Origin: a virus | DNA length: 22,070 nucleotides | IMG/VR virus record: IMGVR_UViG_3300031705_000060 | Span: 1-22,070 of that record | Reading direction: 5' to 3' (one strand) | Shown here: piece by piece, positions 6,485-15,039 of the stretch | Position numbering within the stretch: the stretch's first letter is position 1 | Layout: each line of letters opens with the position of its first letter | Program-made: the position numbers and the translations under genes | Notes under the pieces: model-generated | Told to the model about the DNA's origin: nothing | Databases searched by the model: none | What the model saw: only the letters and a program-made list of their open reading frames with translations

Positions 6485-8089
6485 ATGACAAAAGACATGA
6501 AACAAGACATAGATGCACAAATTCAAAAGGATAAACGCAGAGAATTACTTCTCAGGCGTAAACGTGCCGTCTTGGTGGCGCGAGACGACTTACTAGAAGC
6601 AACACGTCTCACAATGCCGCATCCAGACAATATGGACGATCCAAGGGAAAGTCTTTACGTCGCGGCGAAGCACCACGAATTAGTAGCCAAAGTATTGATG
6701 GCGGTTGAGCGCGGAGACGAGGATCGAGTAATTATCTCGGCCCCACCAAGACACGGAAAAACTCAGCTAACAACCAAGACGTTCCCCGCTTGGTACATGG
6801 GCCGAAACCCTAAACATTCTGTAATAGTTGCCACCTACAATGAAAAATTTTCAGTCGATCTGGGACGTGCAGTTAGAAATTTGATGCGCTCAACTATGTT
6901 TGGTCAAGTTTTCCCCGACGTATGTCTTGAGACGGGGTCTCAGGCGAGTGATTTTATGACCGTTGAGGATGGCGGCTCTTTAGCCTTTGCCGGACGAGGC
7001 GGAACGATTACCGGGCGTGGCGGAGACTTGCTGTTGATTGACGATCCGCTTAAAGGCCGCGAGGAAGCGGATAGCCCAACAATCCGCAACAAATTGTGGA
7101 ATTGGTATCTTAACGATTTAAAATCGCGTTTAATGACGGATAGTGGCAAAATCATAATTATTCAAACACGTTGGCACGAAGATGATTTGATCGGGAGACT
7201 GACCGACCCCTTAAACTCCTATTACGAGCCTCAAGAAGCCGCACGTTGGAAAATAATAAATCTTCCCGCTTTGGCTGAAGACAACGACATACTGAAGCGT
7301 CAAACGGACACGGCTTTGTGGCCCGACCGGTTTAGTACAAAACACCTTAAAGACTTACAGCGCGCGGACCCCCGCGGTTTTTCAGCGTTGTACCAAGGGA
7401 AACCAAGCCCCGACGACGGGGATTTTTTCAAAGACGAACACATACAAACGTATGGCCGGAAAGATTTGCCTCCCAAGGAAGCGTTGAGGTTTTACGTCGC
7501 CAGCGATCACGCCGTCTCGACCAAACAAGGTCGGGATAGCACCGTCTTAATCCCCGTTGGTGTAGACGCCGATGACAATATTTGGGTTATGCCGGATGTA
7601 TGGTGGCGGCAACAGCCGACAGACGTAGTCGTCGAGGCGATGCTGAACACAATTGAAATGTATCAGCCGTTTTGGTGGTGGGCCGAGCGCGGCCATATTT
7701 CCAAATCTATTGGGCCTTTCCTCCGCAAGCGCATGATCGAAGAACGTGTTTTTTGTGCGATGGACGAAATTGTGCCTATTAATGACAAACAGACCCGGGC
7801 CCAGAGTATACAAGCACGGATGGCGCTCGGGAAGGTTAGGTTCCCAAAGTTCGCGTCTTGGTACCCTGCGGCTCGGGACCAACTTTTAAAATTCCCCCAC
7901 GGAGCCCACGACGATTTTGTCGATGCTCTTGCGTATATAGGTCTTGGTTTGAACAAGATCGTACCGTCCAGATATTCGGGGAAGAAAAAGCGAAAAGAGG
8001 CCCAAGTCGGGACAATCGGGTGGGTCAAAGAACGGTCAAACCAAGAGCGCAAAGCGCGCGTATTAGAATCCAATAGCGGCGGGTGGTAA
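6485..8089 (+). CDS. terL: Terminase large subunit
   Basis: This 534-residue protein is the packaging motor ATPase and nuclease. The Walker A-like loop is SAPPRHGKT (85-93), Walker B is LLLIDDP (182-188) and the coupling motif IIQTRWHEDD is at 225-234. The C-terminal RNase H-like nuclease shows ASDHA (D341), WWAERG (E401) and HGAHDDFVDALAYI (D476/D477), the usual three acidic clusters. The length is typical. The ribosome site before 6485 is weak (GGGG next to the ATG); an in-frame ATG at 6497 is an alternative. The portal gene follows at once. No small terminase gene is recognised in the 96 bases upstream or elsewhere in the window. Confidence 0.93.
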   Translation: MTKDMKQDIDAQIQKDKRRELLLRRKRAVLVARDDLLEATRLTMPHPDNMDDPRESLYVAAKHHELVAKVLMAVERGDEDRVIISAPPRHGKTQLTTKTFPAWYMGRNPKHSVIVATYNEKFSVDLGRAVRNLMRSTMFGQVFPDVCLETGSQASDFMTVEDGGSLAFAGRGGTITGRGGDLLLIDDPLKGREEADSPTIRNKLWNWYLNDLKSRLMTDSGKIIIIQTRWHEDDLIGRLTDPLNSYYEPQEAARWKIINLPALAEDNDILKRQTDTALWPDRFSTKHLKDLQRADPRGFSALYQGKPSPDDGDFFKDEHIQTYGRKDLPPKEALRFYVASDHAVSTKQGRDSTVLIPVGVDADDNIWVMPDVWWRQQPTDVVVEAMLNTIEMYQPFWWWAERGHISKSIGPFLRKRMIEERVFCAMDEIVPINDKQTRAQSIQARMALGKVRFPKFASWYPAARDQLLKFPHGAHDDFVDALAYIGLGLNKIVPSRYSGKKKRKEAQVGTIGWVKERSNQERKARVLESNSGGW

Positions 8090-8091
8090 AA

Positions 8092-10215
8092 ATGGAAAAC
8101 GAATACGATACTGATTTAAACAATCACGAAGAAAGCACCGAGCAAGACAAGGTGATTTCTCGAGACACGCCCGTCCCGGAAGAAGCCCGCGCGGCTCTCG
8201 TTCAATTGTGGAATGAACGGGTCGTCGAGGCCAAAGGCTATTACTCCAAATCTTTTGATGGTATGCGCGCCGATCAGAGTTTTGTCCGGGGCACTCAATG
8301 GAAAGATCAGAACGGTAAATACGTTGCGAACATCGCGCACCGGCACGTCCAACAGAAGACGGCGTTTCTTTACGCTAAGAACCCGAGAGTGGTCGCTAAG
8401 ACGCGGGAACGGTTATTAGGCAAAGTCTGGGACGGCTCAAACAGTCAACTTATGACGGCACAACAGGCCCTAATGGGGGCCCAACAAGGCGCACCCGTAG
8501 GCCCCGAAGCTCAGACTATTGTTCAAGAGGCGGAACAAGCCAAAAGCCACAATAGAATGCTCAAACGTGTCGGGGATACTTTGGCGATCCTGTACGAATA
8601 CAATATTGATGAACAAGTCGACCCGTTTAAAGCCATGCTCAAATTGACCGTGCGCCGCACAATTACAACCGGGGTCGGGTACATTAAGCTGGGATTTCAA
8701 CGCGTTATGGAAATGCGACCGGATGTCAAGAACCAACTAGCAGATTTTACCCAGCGTTTACACACTATGGAGCGGTTGGCGGCGGATATGGCCGACGGCG
8801 AAATAGACAAAGATGACGCCGAGGCGGAACAATTGCGTCTCAACATCCAAGCGTTACAAAAGGTTGAACACGCTCTTGTTCGGGAGGGTTTGTCCCTAGA
8901 TTACCCGGATAGCACGTCGATCATTCCTGACAAAAAATGTAAAAACTTGAGGACTTTTTCGGGGTGTGATTGGGTCGCGCAAGAATACTTGTTGTCACCT
9001 GAGACTGTTCAAGAAATCTATGGCGTGGACATCTCTACGCACTACAAAGGATATTCCCGCAAGGGGGCTGACGATAGTGGCGTGGCCGCGGAAGCGACCG
9101 CGGAGATGGAAGCGCGGGAAGAAACACGCGAAGACGGCGTTCGTTCTGAGGCTTTAGTTTGGGAATGTTACAGCCGTCTCGACGGATTAGTTTACGTCGT
9201 TTGTGATGGATACCCTGAGTTTCTCGAGGAACCCGCGGAACCAGATGTCTACACTGAACGGTTTTGGCCTTGGTTCCCGGTCGTATTCAACGAAGTTGAC
9301 GACCCGAGCAACATTTTCCCGCCAAGCGACGTAACTTTAATACGGGACATGCAAGAGGAATATAACAGGTCGAGACAGGGCTTGCGTGAACACCGCAAAG
9401 CCAACAGGCCGAAGACGGCGGTCGCGGCCGGCGTCTTGGATGAAGAAGATATAGCCAAATTACAGAGCCACCCCGCCAACGCAGTCTTGGAACTTAACGC
9501 ATTGGCCCCCGGGCAGTCTATCGACCAAGTCTTACAAGCTGTTAAGGGTCCGCCTATCGACCCGGCACTTTACGAAGTCAACAGCGTTTACGAAGACATT
9601 TTAAGAGTTGTCGGCGTCCAAGAGGCGACAATGGGCAGTGTTTCGGGGGCTACGGCCACCGAGACGTCGATTGCTCAAAGTTCGCAATCTAGCGCAACAC
9701 AATCAAATGTAGACGATTTGGATGACATGCTTACACTGTTAGCCCGCTCCGCTGGTCAAATTTTGTTTAAAGAAACAAGCCTTCCAACGGTTGAGAAGAT
9801 CGTTGGCGACGGCGCAGTATGGCCGGAAATGACGATGGAAGACATTGCGTCTGAAATCTACCTACAGATTGAAGCGGGCTCGACAGGACGTCCAAACCAA
9901 GCGCAAGAAATCCAGAACGCTGAACGGATTTTCCCTCTACTTATGCAAATCCCGGGTATCGACCCGGAATGGTTGGGCAGAGAACTTATTAAGCGTCTCG
10001 ACGACCGCATTGATCTAAGCGAAGCGTTTGCCGCGCAACAACAGTCCATTGTGTCTCAAAACCAAAACCAACAGCCAACGCAAGGAGCCCCCGGCGAAGA
10101 CCCCGCGGAGCAAGGCGCGGAAGGTGGAAACAACACTCCGACACCGGCAGAGAGCCAAGCCCCTGATTTGGGCCAAATAGTTCAAGACGTGGCCGGCGGC
10201 CTGATGCAACAATAG
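8092..10215 (+). CDS. Portal protein
   Basis: This 707-residue protein lies directly after the terminase, overlapping or abutting it, as portals commonly do. The size is like the P22-type portal. Features include an N-terminal region with QLWNERVVEAKGYYSKSFDG, a charged central helix (about 205-270), a beta-rich wing region (YPDSTSIIPDKK, DWVAQEYLLSPETVQEIYG), the segment QEEYNRSRQGLREHRKANRP typical of portal helices, and GSVSGATATETSIAQSSQSS around residue 520, like the 'G..TATE.....' portal motif. The C-terminal 60 residues are Gln/Pro/Gly-rich and probably disordered. ATG 8092 is preferred to the GTG at 8083 because GGTGG (8082-8086) then lies at a normal distance. It would form the twelve-subunit DNA channel of the capsid vertex. 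Confidence 0.85.
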   Translation: MENEYDTDLNNHEESTEQDKVISRDTPVPEEARAALVQLWNERVVEAKGYYSKSFDGMRADQSFVRGTQWKDQNGKYVANIAHRHVQQKTAFLYAKNPRVVAKTRERLLGKVWDGSNSQLMTAQQALMGAQQGAPVGPEAQTIVQEAEQAKSHNRMLKRVGDTLAILYEYNIDEQVDPFKAMLKLTVRRTITTGVGYIKLGFQRVMEMRPDVKNQLADFTQRLHTMERLAADMADGEIDKDDAEAEQLRLNIQALQKVEHALVREGLSLDYPDSTSIIPDKKCKNLRTFSGCDWVAQEYLLSPETVQEIYGVDISTHYKGYSRKGADDSGVAAEATAEMEAREETREDGVRSEALVWECYSRLDGLVYVVCDGYPEFLEEPAEPDVYTERFWPWFPVVFNEVDDPSNIFPPSDVTLIRDMQEEYNRSRQGLREHRKANRPKTAVAAGVLDEEDIAKLQSHPANAVLELNALAPGQSIDQVLQAVKGPPIDPALYEVNSVYEDILRVVGVQEATMGSVSGATATETSIAQSSQSSATQSNVDDLDDMLTLLARSAGQILFKETSLPTVEKIVGDGAVWPEMTMEDIASEIYLQIEAGSTGRPNQAQEIQNAERIFPLLMQIPGIDPEWLGRELIKRLDDRIDLSEAFAAQQQSIVSQNQNQQPTQGAPGEDPAEQGAEGGNNTPTPAESQAPDLGQIVQDVAGGLMQQ

Positions 10216-10324
10216 TCACGTCTTGTGTGTTTTGTATTGCGAAAGACAAAGGATATGTGCTAAAGACAAAGAAGACAAAACCTAAGACACGTCTTGAGAC
10301 GCGTTTTAACTTTAAGGAGGCGTT
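10216..10324 (+). promoter_or_regulatory. Leader before the scaffold gene with repeats and possible alternative stems
   Basis: This 109-base gap holds no gene. It contains CACGTCTTG twice (near 10217 and 10287), AAAGACAAAG twice (10242-10251, 10262-10271) and the related AAGACAAAAC (10272-10281). GTCTT at 10220-10224 can pair with AAGAC at 10284-10288 and TTTTGT at 10230-10235 with ACAAAA at 10275-10280, forming an imperfect long stem. The second GTCTT can instead pair with adjacent AGAC. It ends in an exceptionally strong ribosome site. A translational or transcript-processing control of head-protein dosage is possible, but this is inference. Confidence 0.3.
10313..10320 (+). promoter_or_regulatory. 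Near-perfect Shine-Dalgarno (TAAGGAGG)
   Basis: TAAGGAGG is complementary to the 3' end of 16S rRNA over all eight bases and lies four bases before the scaffold ATG at 10325. It is the strongest ribosome site in the window, which fits the high scaffold output needed for capsid assembly. Confidence 0.8.
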
Positions 10325-11374
10325 ATGCCCGGTAGTTCGCCAGCCGATACAGAAATCACCGACGATATTTCTCTTAATGAGAGTGCGACCCCGTCGGGCG
10401 CAGAAGACATAGGGGCCGAGCATGGTAATTTGCTTAATGCTGTTGCCGACAGCATCGACACGGAGTTCGAGGCCGACGCCGATTTAGACGTCGAAAAAGA
10501 ACTCGCAGATATTCAAGCTCAAAAAGAGGACGACCCCGATCCTCAAGAGACGGTCATGGACCCGAAGACGGAGACAGACCCGACCGAAGCCAAAACCGAG
10601 ACAACCGACGATCAAGAGATAACAGACGAGCCGGACGAAGCCGAGTTGGCGGAATACAAACCGAAGACGCGGAAGCGGATCGAAAAACTGTTAGGCGAGC
10701 GAAACGAGCTAAGACACGAACGCGCAGAATATGCGCCTTTTGTCGAGGCAATGACGACCCACGATATCAACCGCGAGGATATGTCCCTGCTTTTAGGAGC
10801 CGGGGCGGCACTTCGAAAAGGTGATTTTGAGGCATTTTTGGCTGGGGTTATGCCTTATGTCGAAACGGCTCAAAGCATGGTGGGACAGAGACTTTCGCCC
10901 GACTTACAAGATCAGGTTAATCAAGGTTATGTTACCCAAGATGCCGCGAAAGAGTTAGCCCAACGGCGAGCCCAAGAACAGCATTATCAGGGTGAACAGC
11001 AACGTACTCAAAAGCAAAACGAGCAACAAGCCGTTGAACGTCACGCGAATGATGTACAAGTCGGCATTTCGGATTGGGAAAAATCTATTGTTCTAAGAGA
11101 CCCAGACTACTCGCAAAAAGCGGACGCCGTTCGGCGGTATGCCCAAGCCCTTATTCAAGAACATGGAGCCCCAAATTCGGCGGCTCAAGCTGTTGAATAC
11201 GCGGAACACGCATATAAAGAGGTCTCCGAGTTGACTAAATCTGTTGCACCGCAACGACAGCCAACCCGAAGAACTCCGAGCAGTGACCATTCTTCTAACG
11301 CTCATGGAGCCCGGACAGAGCCCGGAAGCCTAATGGAAGCAGCAATGCAAGGCTTGGCCGCGTCAGGCTCCTAA
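10325..11374 (+). CDS. Capsid scaffold protein
   Basis: This 349-residue protein lies between portal and capsid genes, the usual place of the scaffold. The first ~115 residues are strongly acidic (many Asp, Glu and Thr) and low in complexity. A charged helical part starts around 120 (TRKRIEKLLGERNELRHERA), then a short hydrophobic segment (MSLLLGAGAALRKGDFEAFLAGV). Residues ~200-245 form a Gln/Arg/Glu-rich coiled coil (AQRRAQEQHYQGEQQRTQKQ), and the C-terminus is basic then Ser/Gly-rich (QPTRRTPSSDHSSN). Acidic N-terminus, central coil and basic C-terminal capsid-binding tail are typical of scaffolds. There is no cysteine and no protease motif. The assignment rests on composition and gene order. 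Confidence 0.75.
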   Translation: MPGSSPADTEITDDISLNESATPSGAEDIGAEHGNLLNAVADSIDTEFEADADLDVEKELADIQAQKEDDPDPQETVMDPKTETDPTEAKTETTDDQEITDEPDEAELAEYKPKTRKRIEKLLGERNELRHERAEYAPFVEAMTTHDINREDMSLLLGAGAALRKGDFEAFLAGVMPYVETAQSMVGQRLSPDLQDQVNQGYVTQDAAKELAQRRAQEQHYQGEQQRTQKQNEQQAVERHANDVQVGISDWEKSIVLRDPDYSQKADAVRRYAQALIQEHGAPNSAAQAVEYAEHAYKEVSELTKSVAPQRQPTRRTPSSDHSSNAHGARTEPGSLMEAAMQGLAASGS

Positions 11375-11391
11375 ATTCGGAGTAGTATATT

Positions 11392-12465
11392 ATGTCGTTT
11401 ACATCAGCAGAAGTTACAAGTATCGCCAATGCCTCATTGGATTTCTTTCTTAACAAAGGCAAAGCCTTTGGACAATCTATACAGAAAAAGCCACTTTTAG
11501 ACCGTCTTACGCGCACCAAGAAGCAATTCTCCGGTGGCAAAGGCGATATTTCAGTCGGCGTCAAAGGCACTTACGGTGCCGGCGGGACTAACGACGGCGT
11601 CACGGGTTATACCCACGACGACACTGTGTCGTTTTATACCCCAGAAAACATCCAACGTGCCGCATACACTTGGCGGGAAATGCACATTGGCATGGCCTTG
11701 ACACACACTGAACTAAAAATCGACGGTATTTCCGTCACTGACGAGAGCGGTTCTGAAAACACCAAGCACTCAAAACGGGACATGCACACGTTAGTCGGTT
11801 TACTTGAAAACAAAATGGAAGACTTGGGCGAGCAATACGCTTCGACCATGAACACCCTTTTGATCGGAGACGGCACCGGAGACGCGAAAGCACTCGCCGG
11901 TATTCAGTCTATCGTTACAGCTAACCCGGCGACAGGTACAGTCGGCGGCATCAACCGCGCAACGTCTGCAAACTCTTGGTGGAAGAACCGCGCTCTTACA
12001 GCGGCTCACGGTTCCACCGCTGTTACGTCGGCAACAGCCAACGGCGGGGCATTGTTCCAAGCATTGCAGACAGAACACCGTCAGTTGACACGTTACGGCG
12101 GTTCTCCAAATTTCGCGTTTGCTGGCTCTGATTTTCTAGCCGCTTTGGAAACAGAAATGCGCGCGAACGGTAATTACAGTGATAAAGGTTTCGCCGATGG
12201 CGGAAACGACTTCGCAGTTACCGGCCTAAACTTCATGGGGCAAAAATTTATCTACGATCCTACGTTAGACGATTTGTCCCTTCCAAAGCGCTGCTACTGG
12301 CTAGACACAAAAGCGATCTTCTTAATGACCATGGAAGGCGAATGGAACCGGACACATACTCCGAGCCGCGCGTCTAACCAGTTCGTTATGCACCGCTCAA
12401 TCACTTGCACCGGCCAAATTGTCGCGCGTCAGTGTAACTCATCTTTGGTAATTGATATCGCCTAA
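11392..12465 (+). CDS. Major capsid protein
   Basis: This 357-residue protein directly follows the scaffold gene, with GGAG at 11379-11382 before the ATG. The sequence has the look of an HK97-fold phage capsid subunit: an N-terminal helix (SIANASLDFFLNKGKAFG), a Gly-rich loop (TKKQFSGGKGDISVGVKG), a long helix region (YTWREMHIGMALTHTELKID) and a conserved-looking C-terminal domain with MEGEWNRTHTPSRASNQFVM. MEDLGEQYASTMNTLLIGDG resembles the spine helix segment of such proteins. It would form the icosahedral shell. Gene order (terminase, portal, scaffold, this) makes the call firm even though no exact family is named. A strong hairpin lies 14 bases after the stop. Confidence 0.85.
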   Translation: MSFTSAEVTSIANASLDFFLNKGKAFGQSIQKKPLLDRLTRTKKQFSGGKGDISVGVKGTYGAGGTNDGVTGYTHDDTVSFYTPENIQRAAYTWREMHIGMALTHTELKIDGISVTDESGSENTKHSKRDMHTLVGLLENKMEDLGEQYASTMNTLLIGDGTGDAKALAGIQSIVTANPATGTVGGINRATSANSWWKNRALTAAHGSTAVTSATANGGALFQALQTEHRQLTRYGGSPNFAFAGSDFLAALETEMRANGNYSDKGFADGGNDFAVTGLNFMGQKFIYDPTLDDLSLPKRCYWLDTKAIFLMTMEGEWNRTHTPSRASNQFVMHRSITCTGQIVARQCNSSLVIDIA

Positions 12466-12479
12466 GAGTTTACCGGTAA

Positions 12480-12511
12480 GGGGGGCGGGTTTCTACCCAT
12501 AGCCGCCCCCC
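12480..12511 (+). terminator. GC-rich hairpin after the capsid gene (leaky terminator or 3' stabiliser)
   Basis: GGGGGGCGG (12480-12488) pairs perfectly with CCGCCCCCC (12503-12511) around a 14-base loop. A smaller competing stem, GGGT/ACCC (12487-12490 with 12495-12498), overlaps its 5' arm. No T-run follows, so it is not a classical rho-independent terminator. A hairpin just after the major capsid gene is known in other phages, where it lets capsid mRNA exceed downstream mRNA by partial termination or protection from exonucleases. Confidence 0.55.
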
Positions 12512-12546
12512 GAGCCACCAACCGCATGTTAAAATCAGGAGACGTC

Positions 12547-12954
12547 ATGCACCTATGTACTTGCGAAATATCAGTGGCCGGGGATATCCGTAACACTGTA
12601 GTTAGAGACAAATTTGATCCGGTCACGTACCCAGAAGTTGAAATTTTAAAACTTATCCATGGCGCGGGCTCGGTTTCGGACGTTGAAGTTTGCGGCGAAA
12701 TTGACCGAGACCCCGGCGAAGAAAAAACTCGGTTGCTTCGTAAATACCCAAGCAGATCGGTTGAGGCTCTGTTTCCGGGAAGTAGGCCGCCAATGGAAAC
12801 GGAACTTCGCGGCGCAAAAGCACCCGCAAAAAAGAAGAAAAAAGCACCAGCCAAGAAACGGGCTCGGACCGACGACGGCGAGTTTATAGCTGACGACCCA
12901 GCGACCCCAAACGTCAATGAAGCGTTCGAAGAAGACGGGCCCTTTACGGAGTAA
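12547..12954 (+). CDS. Capsid-adjacent phage protein with Lys-rich tail
   Basis: The start at ATG 12547 is chosen over 12526 because AGGAGA (12537-12542) is placed correctly only for it; the product is 135 residues. Residues 1-50 (VAGDIRNTVVRDKFDPVTYP, then ILKLIHGAGSVSDV) match a recurrent phage pattern, 'GD.RNTV.K..VTP.E...L..IHG...V', that I recall from small genes next to capsid or tail adaptor genes. Residues 90-110 hold a Lys/Arg/Pro/Ala stretch (APAKKKKKAPAKKRAR) and the last 25 are acidic and probably disordered. The basic stretch could touch DNA or the capsid interior. The function of this family is unknown to me. Confidence 0.6.
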   Translation: MHLCTCEISVAGDIRNTVVRDKFDPVTYPEVEILKLIHGAGSVSDVEVCGEIDRDPGEEKTRLLRKYPSRSVEALFPGSRPPMETELRGAKAPAKKKKKAPAKKRARTDDGEFIADDPATPNVNEAFEEDGPFTE

Positions 12955-12960
12955 TAGGTT

Positions 12961-13656
12961 ATGCCAACAGGCGTTCAATTGAGCCAAATGATTTCGGATT
13001 TGCGGAGTGAACTAGGTCACTCTGTCAACGTCGCGCACGGCGTGAATACGAAAGACAACATGGCGTATTCGCTTCGTCGTACTCAAGAAGTTTTGTACGA
13101 GGAACATGATTGGCCGTTCCTGTTGGTGGACCGGACTGTAGCCGCCTATCCCGGGCAATTCTTATACAACTACCCCGCGGATATGCCGTTCGAGGTCATT
13201 AACGGAACTTGGTGGAAAGAAGGTTCGTACCTCACTGAGATGGATTACGGCATTACCATCGCAGATTTTAACCTATATGACACATCAGCAGACCAGAGGT
13301 CTAATCCTGTTCAGAAATGGAGACACCGCCCAGATGAAGGGCAGTTTGAACTTTGGCCGGTGCCAAGTCTCGCGGGTGAAATCCGGTTTCGCGGTTCGGC
13401 TCCACTAAAAGCCATGATATCGGACAGCGACGCTTGTACGTTAGACAGCAACCTTATTGTTTTACACACCGCCGCCGAACTTTTGGCTCGGCAAAAATCA
13501 GAAGACGCCCCACTTAAAGCGAGCATGGCGGGAAAACACCTCATAAAATTACTGAGTAACCAAGGCGCGCAGAAACGCCGGCCTTGGGTTATGGGGGGAG
13601 GAAGCGCCGCTCCGCGCGGACGCCCCGGCATCGACTACATTCCGACGAGGGGCTAA
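12961..13656 (+). CDS. Head-tail adaptor / tail tubular protein A-like
   Basis: This 231-residue protein has GGAG at 12948-12951 before the ATG. The N-terminus is helical (QLSQMISDLRSELGHS, then NMAYSLRRTQEVLYEEHDWP) followed by beta strands (LVDRTVAAYPGQFLYNYPAD, EIRFRGSAPL) and a helix (NLIVLHTAAELLARQKSED). Helix bundle, 'Q..LY.E.DWPFL' and beta insert are usual in podoviral gp4 (P22) or gp11 (T7) adaptor proteins, which form the ring between portal and nozzle. The C-terminus is Gly/Arg-rich (GGGSAAPRGRPG). Position before the nozzle candidate agrees. The exact family is not certain. Confidence 0.65.
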   Translation: MPTGVQLSQMISDLRSELGHSVNVAHGVNTKDNMAYSLRRTQEVLYEEHDWPFLLVDRTVAAYPGQFLYNYPADMPFEVINGTWWKEGSYLTEMDYGITIADFNLYDTSADQRSNPVQKWRHRPDEGQFELWPVPSLAGEIRFRGSAPLKAMISDSDACTLDSNLIVLHTAAELLARQKSEDAPLKASMAGKHLIKLLSNQGAQKRRPWVMGGGSAAPRGRPGIDYIPTRG

Positions 13657-13659
13657 TCT

Positions 13660-15039
13660 TTGTCTTTTTTCCTAATTGAAGATTTTCGCGCCGGGTTGGA
13701 CGTCCGTAAAGCGGCGGACACTTCCCCCGCGGGAACACTGACACAGTTCGAAAACGCTCACGTCTCAAGCGGGGGCGAAGTCGAAAAGCGTCTTGCATTT
13801 GATAGTAAATACACCCTCCCGGCGAACACGTTTGGACTTGCTACGCTCGACAACGTTATTTACGTTTTCGGAACAATCGTAGACCCACTCACTAGCGCAC
13901 ACGTAAACACGACATACGTCAGGCTAACTACTTCATCCGGCGCACTCTTGAGTAAGATGGTAGATTGGGATGTTTACGACGGTTTGTTATATGTTGTTTT
14001 TGAGTTGGCTGACGGCGTTGTAGACCACTTTTACAACGGGGCACTCGTTACCGCCGCGGCGGGTAAAGGTCGTTTCGTTAAGACATTCCAGACGAAGACA
14101 TATTCTGTTATCGAAAAAACCTTAAACTTTAGCGCAACAGGTAACACAACGGATTGGACGGGCACCGGAAGCGGGTTTATCAACCTTGCACAGCAAGACG
14201 CCAGAGGCGTCGATGCTGTTGGCCTTGAAGTGTATTTTAATAGGTTGGCGGTCTTTGGCCGGCGGGTAATTTACATTTGGGCGCTCGATGTCGATCCCTT
14301 AAACAACGCTCTTGAGCAAACACTTCAACAAACAGGCACTTTAGCCTCTCGGTCTGTCTCACAATTCGGCAACGGAGACGTATTGTATCTAGGGGATAGC
14401 GGTCTCCGATCTTTACGCGCACGAGACAGTTCTAACGCCGCCGCGGTCTCAGACATTGGATCGCCGATTGATCCGCTACTAGTTGCCGCGATTCAAGCCG
14501 CGGGAGAAGCGACTACGTCCTTGGCTCAAGCCATCGTTGAGCCGGTAACGGGCCGATTTTGGCTAATTCTCGGAAACAAGGTTTACGTCTTGTCCTATTT
14601 CCCCGGGCCAAAGATTACAGCTTGGTCAACCTACACACCCGGCATTACGTTTGACCACGTCGCCGTCTTGGGAAACAGCATCATAGGCCGGGCCGGAGAC
14701 GTAGTGTTTACGCTTGGAGGAACGTCCGGCGTAGTCTACGACACGTCGAAAACACAGATTACAACTCCGTTTCTTGCGATTACTAACCCATCAGCACAGA
14801 AAGTTTTTCAAGGCATCGACGTCGCATGTATAGGTACTTGGGTCGTCGGCGTTGCTTTGGACCCATTTAACCCGATTTACGAAACAGTTGCGACGATTAC
14901 GGACTCGACTTACCGAACAGGCCGTATCGAACTTGGCGGTTCCGGCACACACATTTCAGTACAGTTGACCTGCACCGACGCCAGCGCGGCCAGCGTTGCG
15001 AACGTCGGAGTACATTATAGCGGCGGGGAGATAGGATAA
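13660..15039 (+). CDS. Tail nozzle / tubular protein B-like
   Basis: This 459-residue protein starts at TTG 13660, with GAGG near 13647-13650 upstream. The opening (FLIEDFRAGLDVRKAADTSP, then AHVSSGGEVEKRLAF) matches the 'F..G..........PAG....NA....G....R.G' beginning of podoviral stabilisation (P22 gp10) and tail tubular B (T7 gp12) proteins. The rest is repeated short beta strands with many Val, Tyr, Gly and Asp (VIYVFGTIVDPL, LYVVFELADGVVDHFYNG), consistent with a beta-propeller. It would form the hollow distal tail tube to which fibres attach. It ends in a TAATG overlap with the next gene. Confidence 0.7.
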   Translation: MSFFLIEDFRAGLDVRKAADTSPAGTLTQFENAHVSSGGEVEKRLAFDSKYTLPANTFGLATLDNVIYVFGTIVDPLTSAHVNTTYVRLTTSSGALLSKMVDWDVYDGLLYVVFELADGVVDHFYNGALVTAAAGKGRFVKTFQTKTYSVIEKTLNFSATGNTTDWTGTGSGFINLAQQDARGVDAVGLEVYFNRLAVFGRRVIYIWALDVDPLNNALEQTLQQTGTLASRSVSQFGNGDVLYLGDSGLRSLRARDSSNAAAVSDIGSPIDPLLVAAIQAAGEATTSLAQAIVEPVTGRFWLILGNKVYVLSYFPGPKITAWSTYTPGITFDHVAVLGNSIIGRAGDVVFTLGGTSGVVYDTSKTQITTPFLAITNPSAQKVFQGIDVACIGTWVVGVALDPFNPIYETVATITDSTYRTGRIELGGSGTHISVQLTCTDASAASVANVGVHYSGGEIG

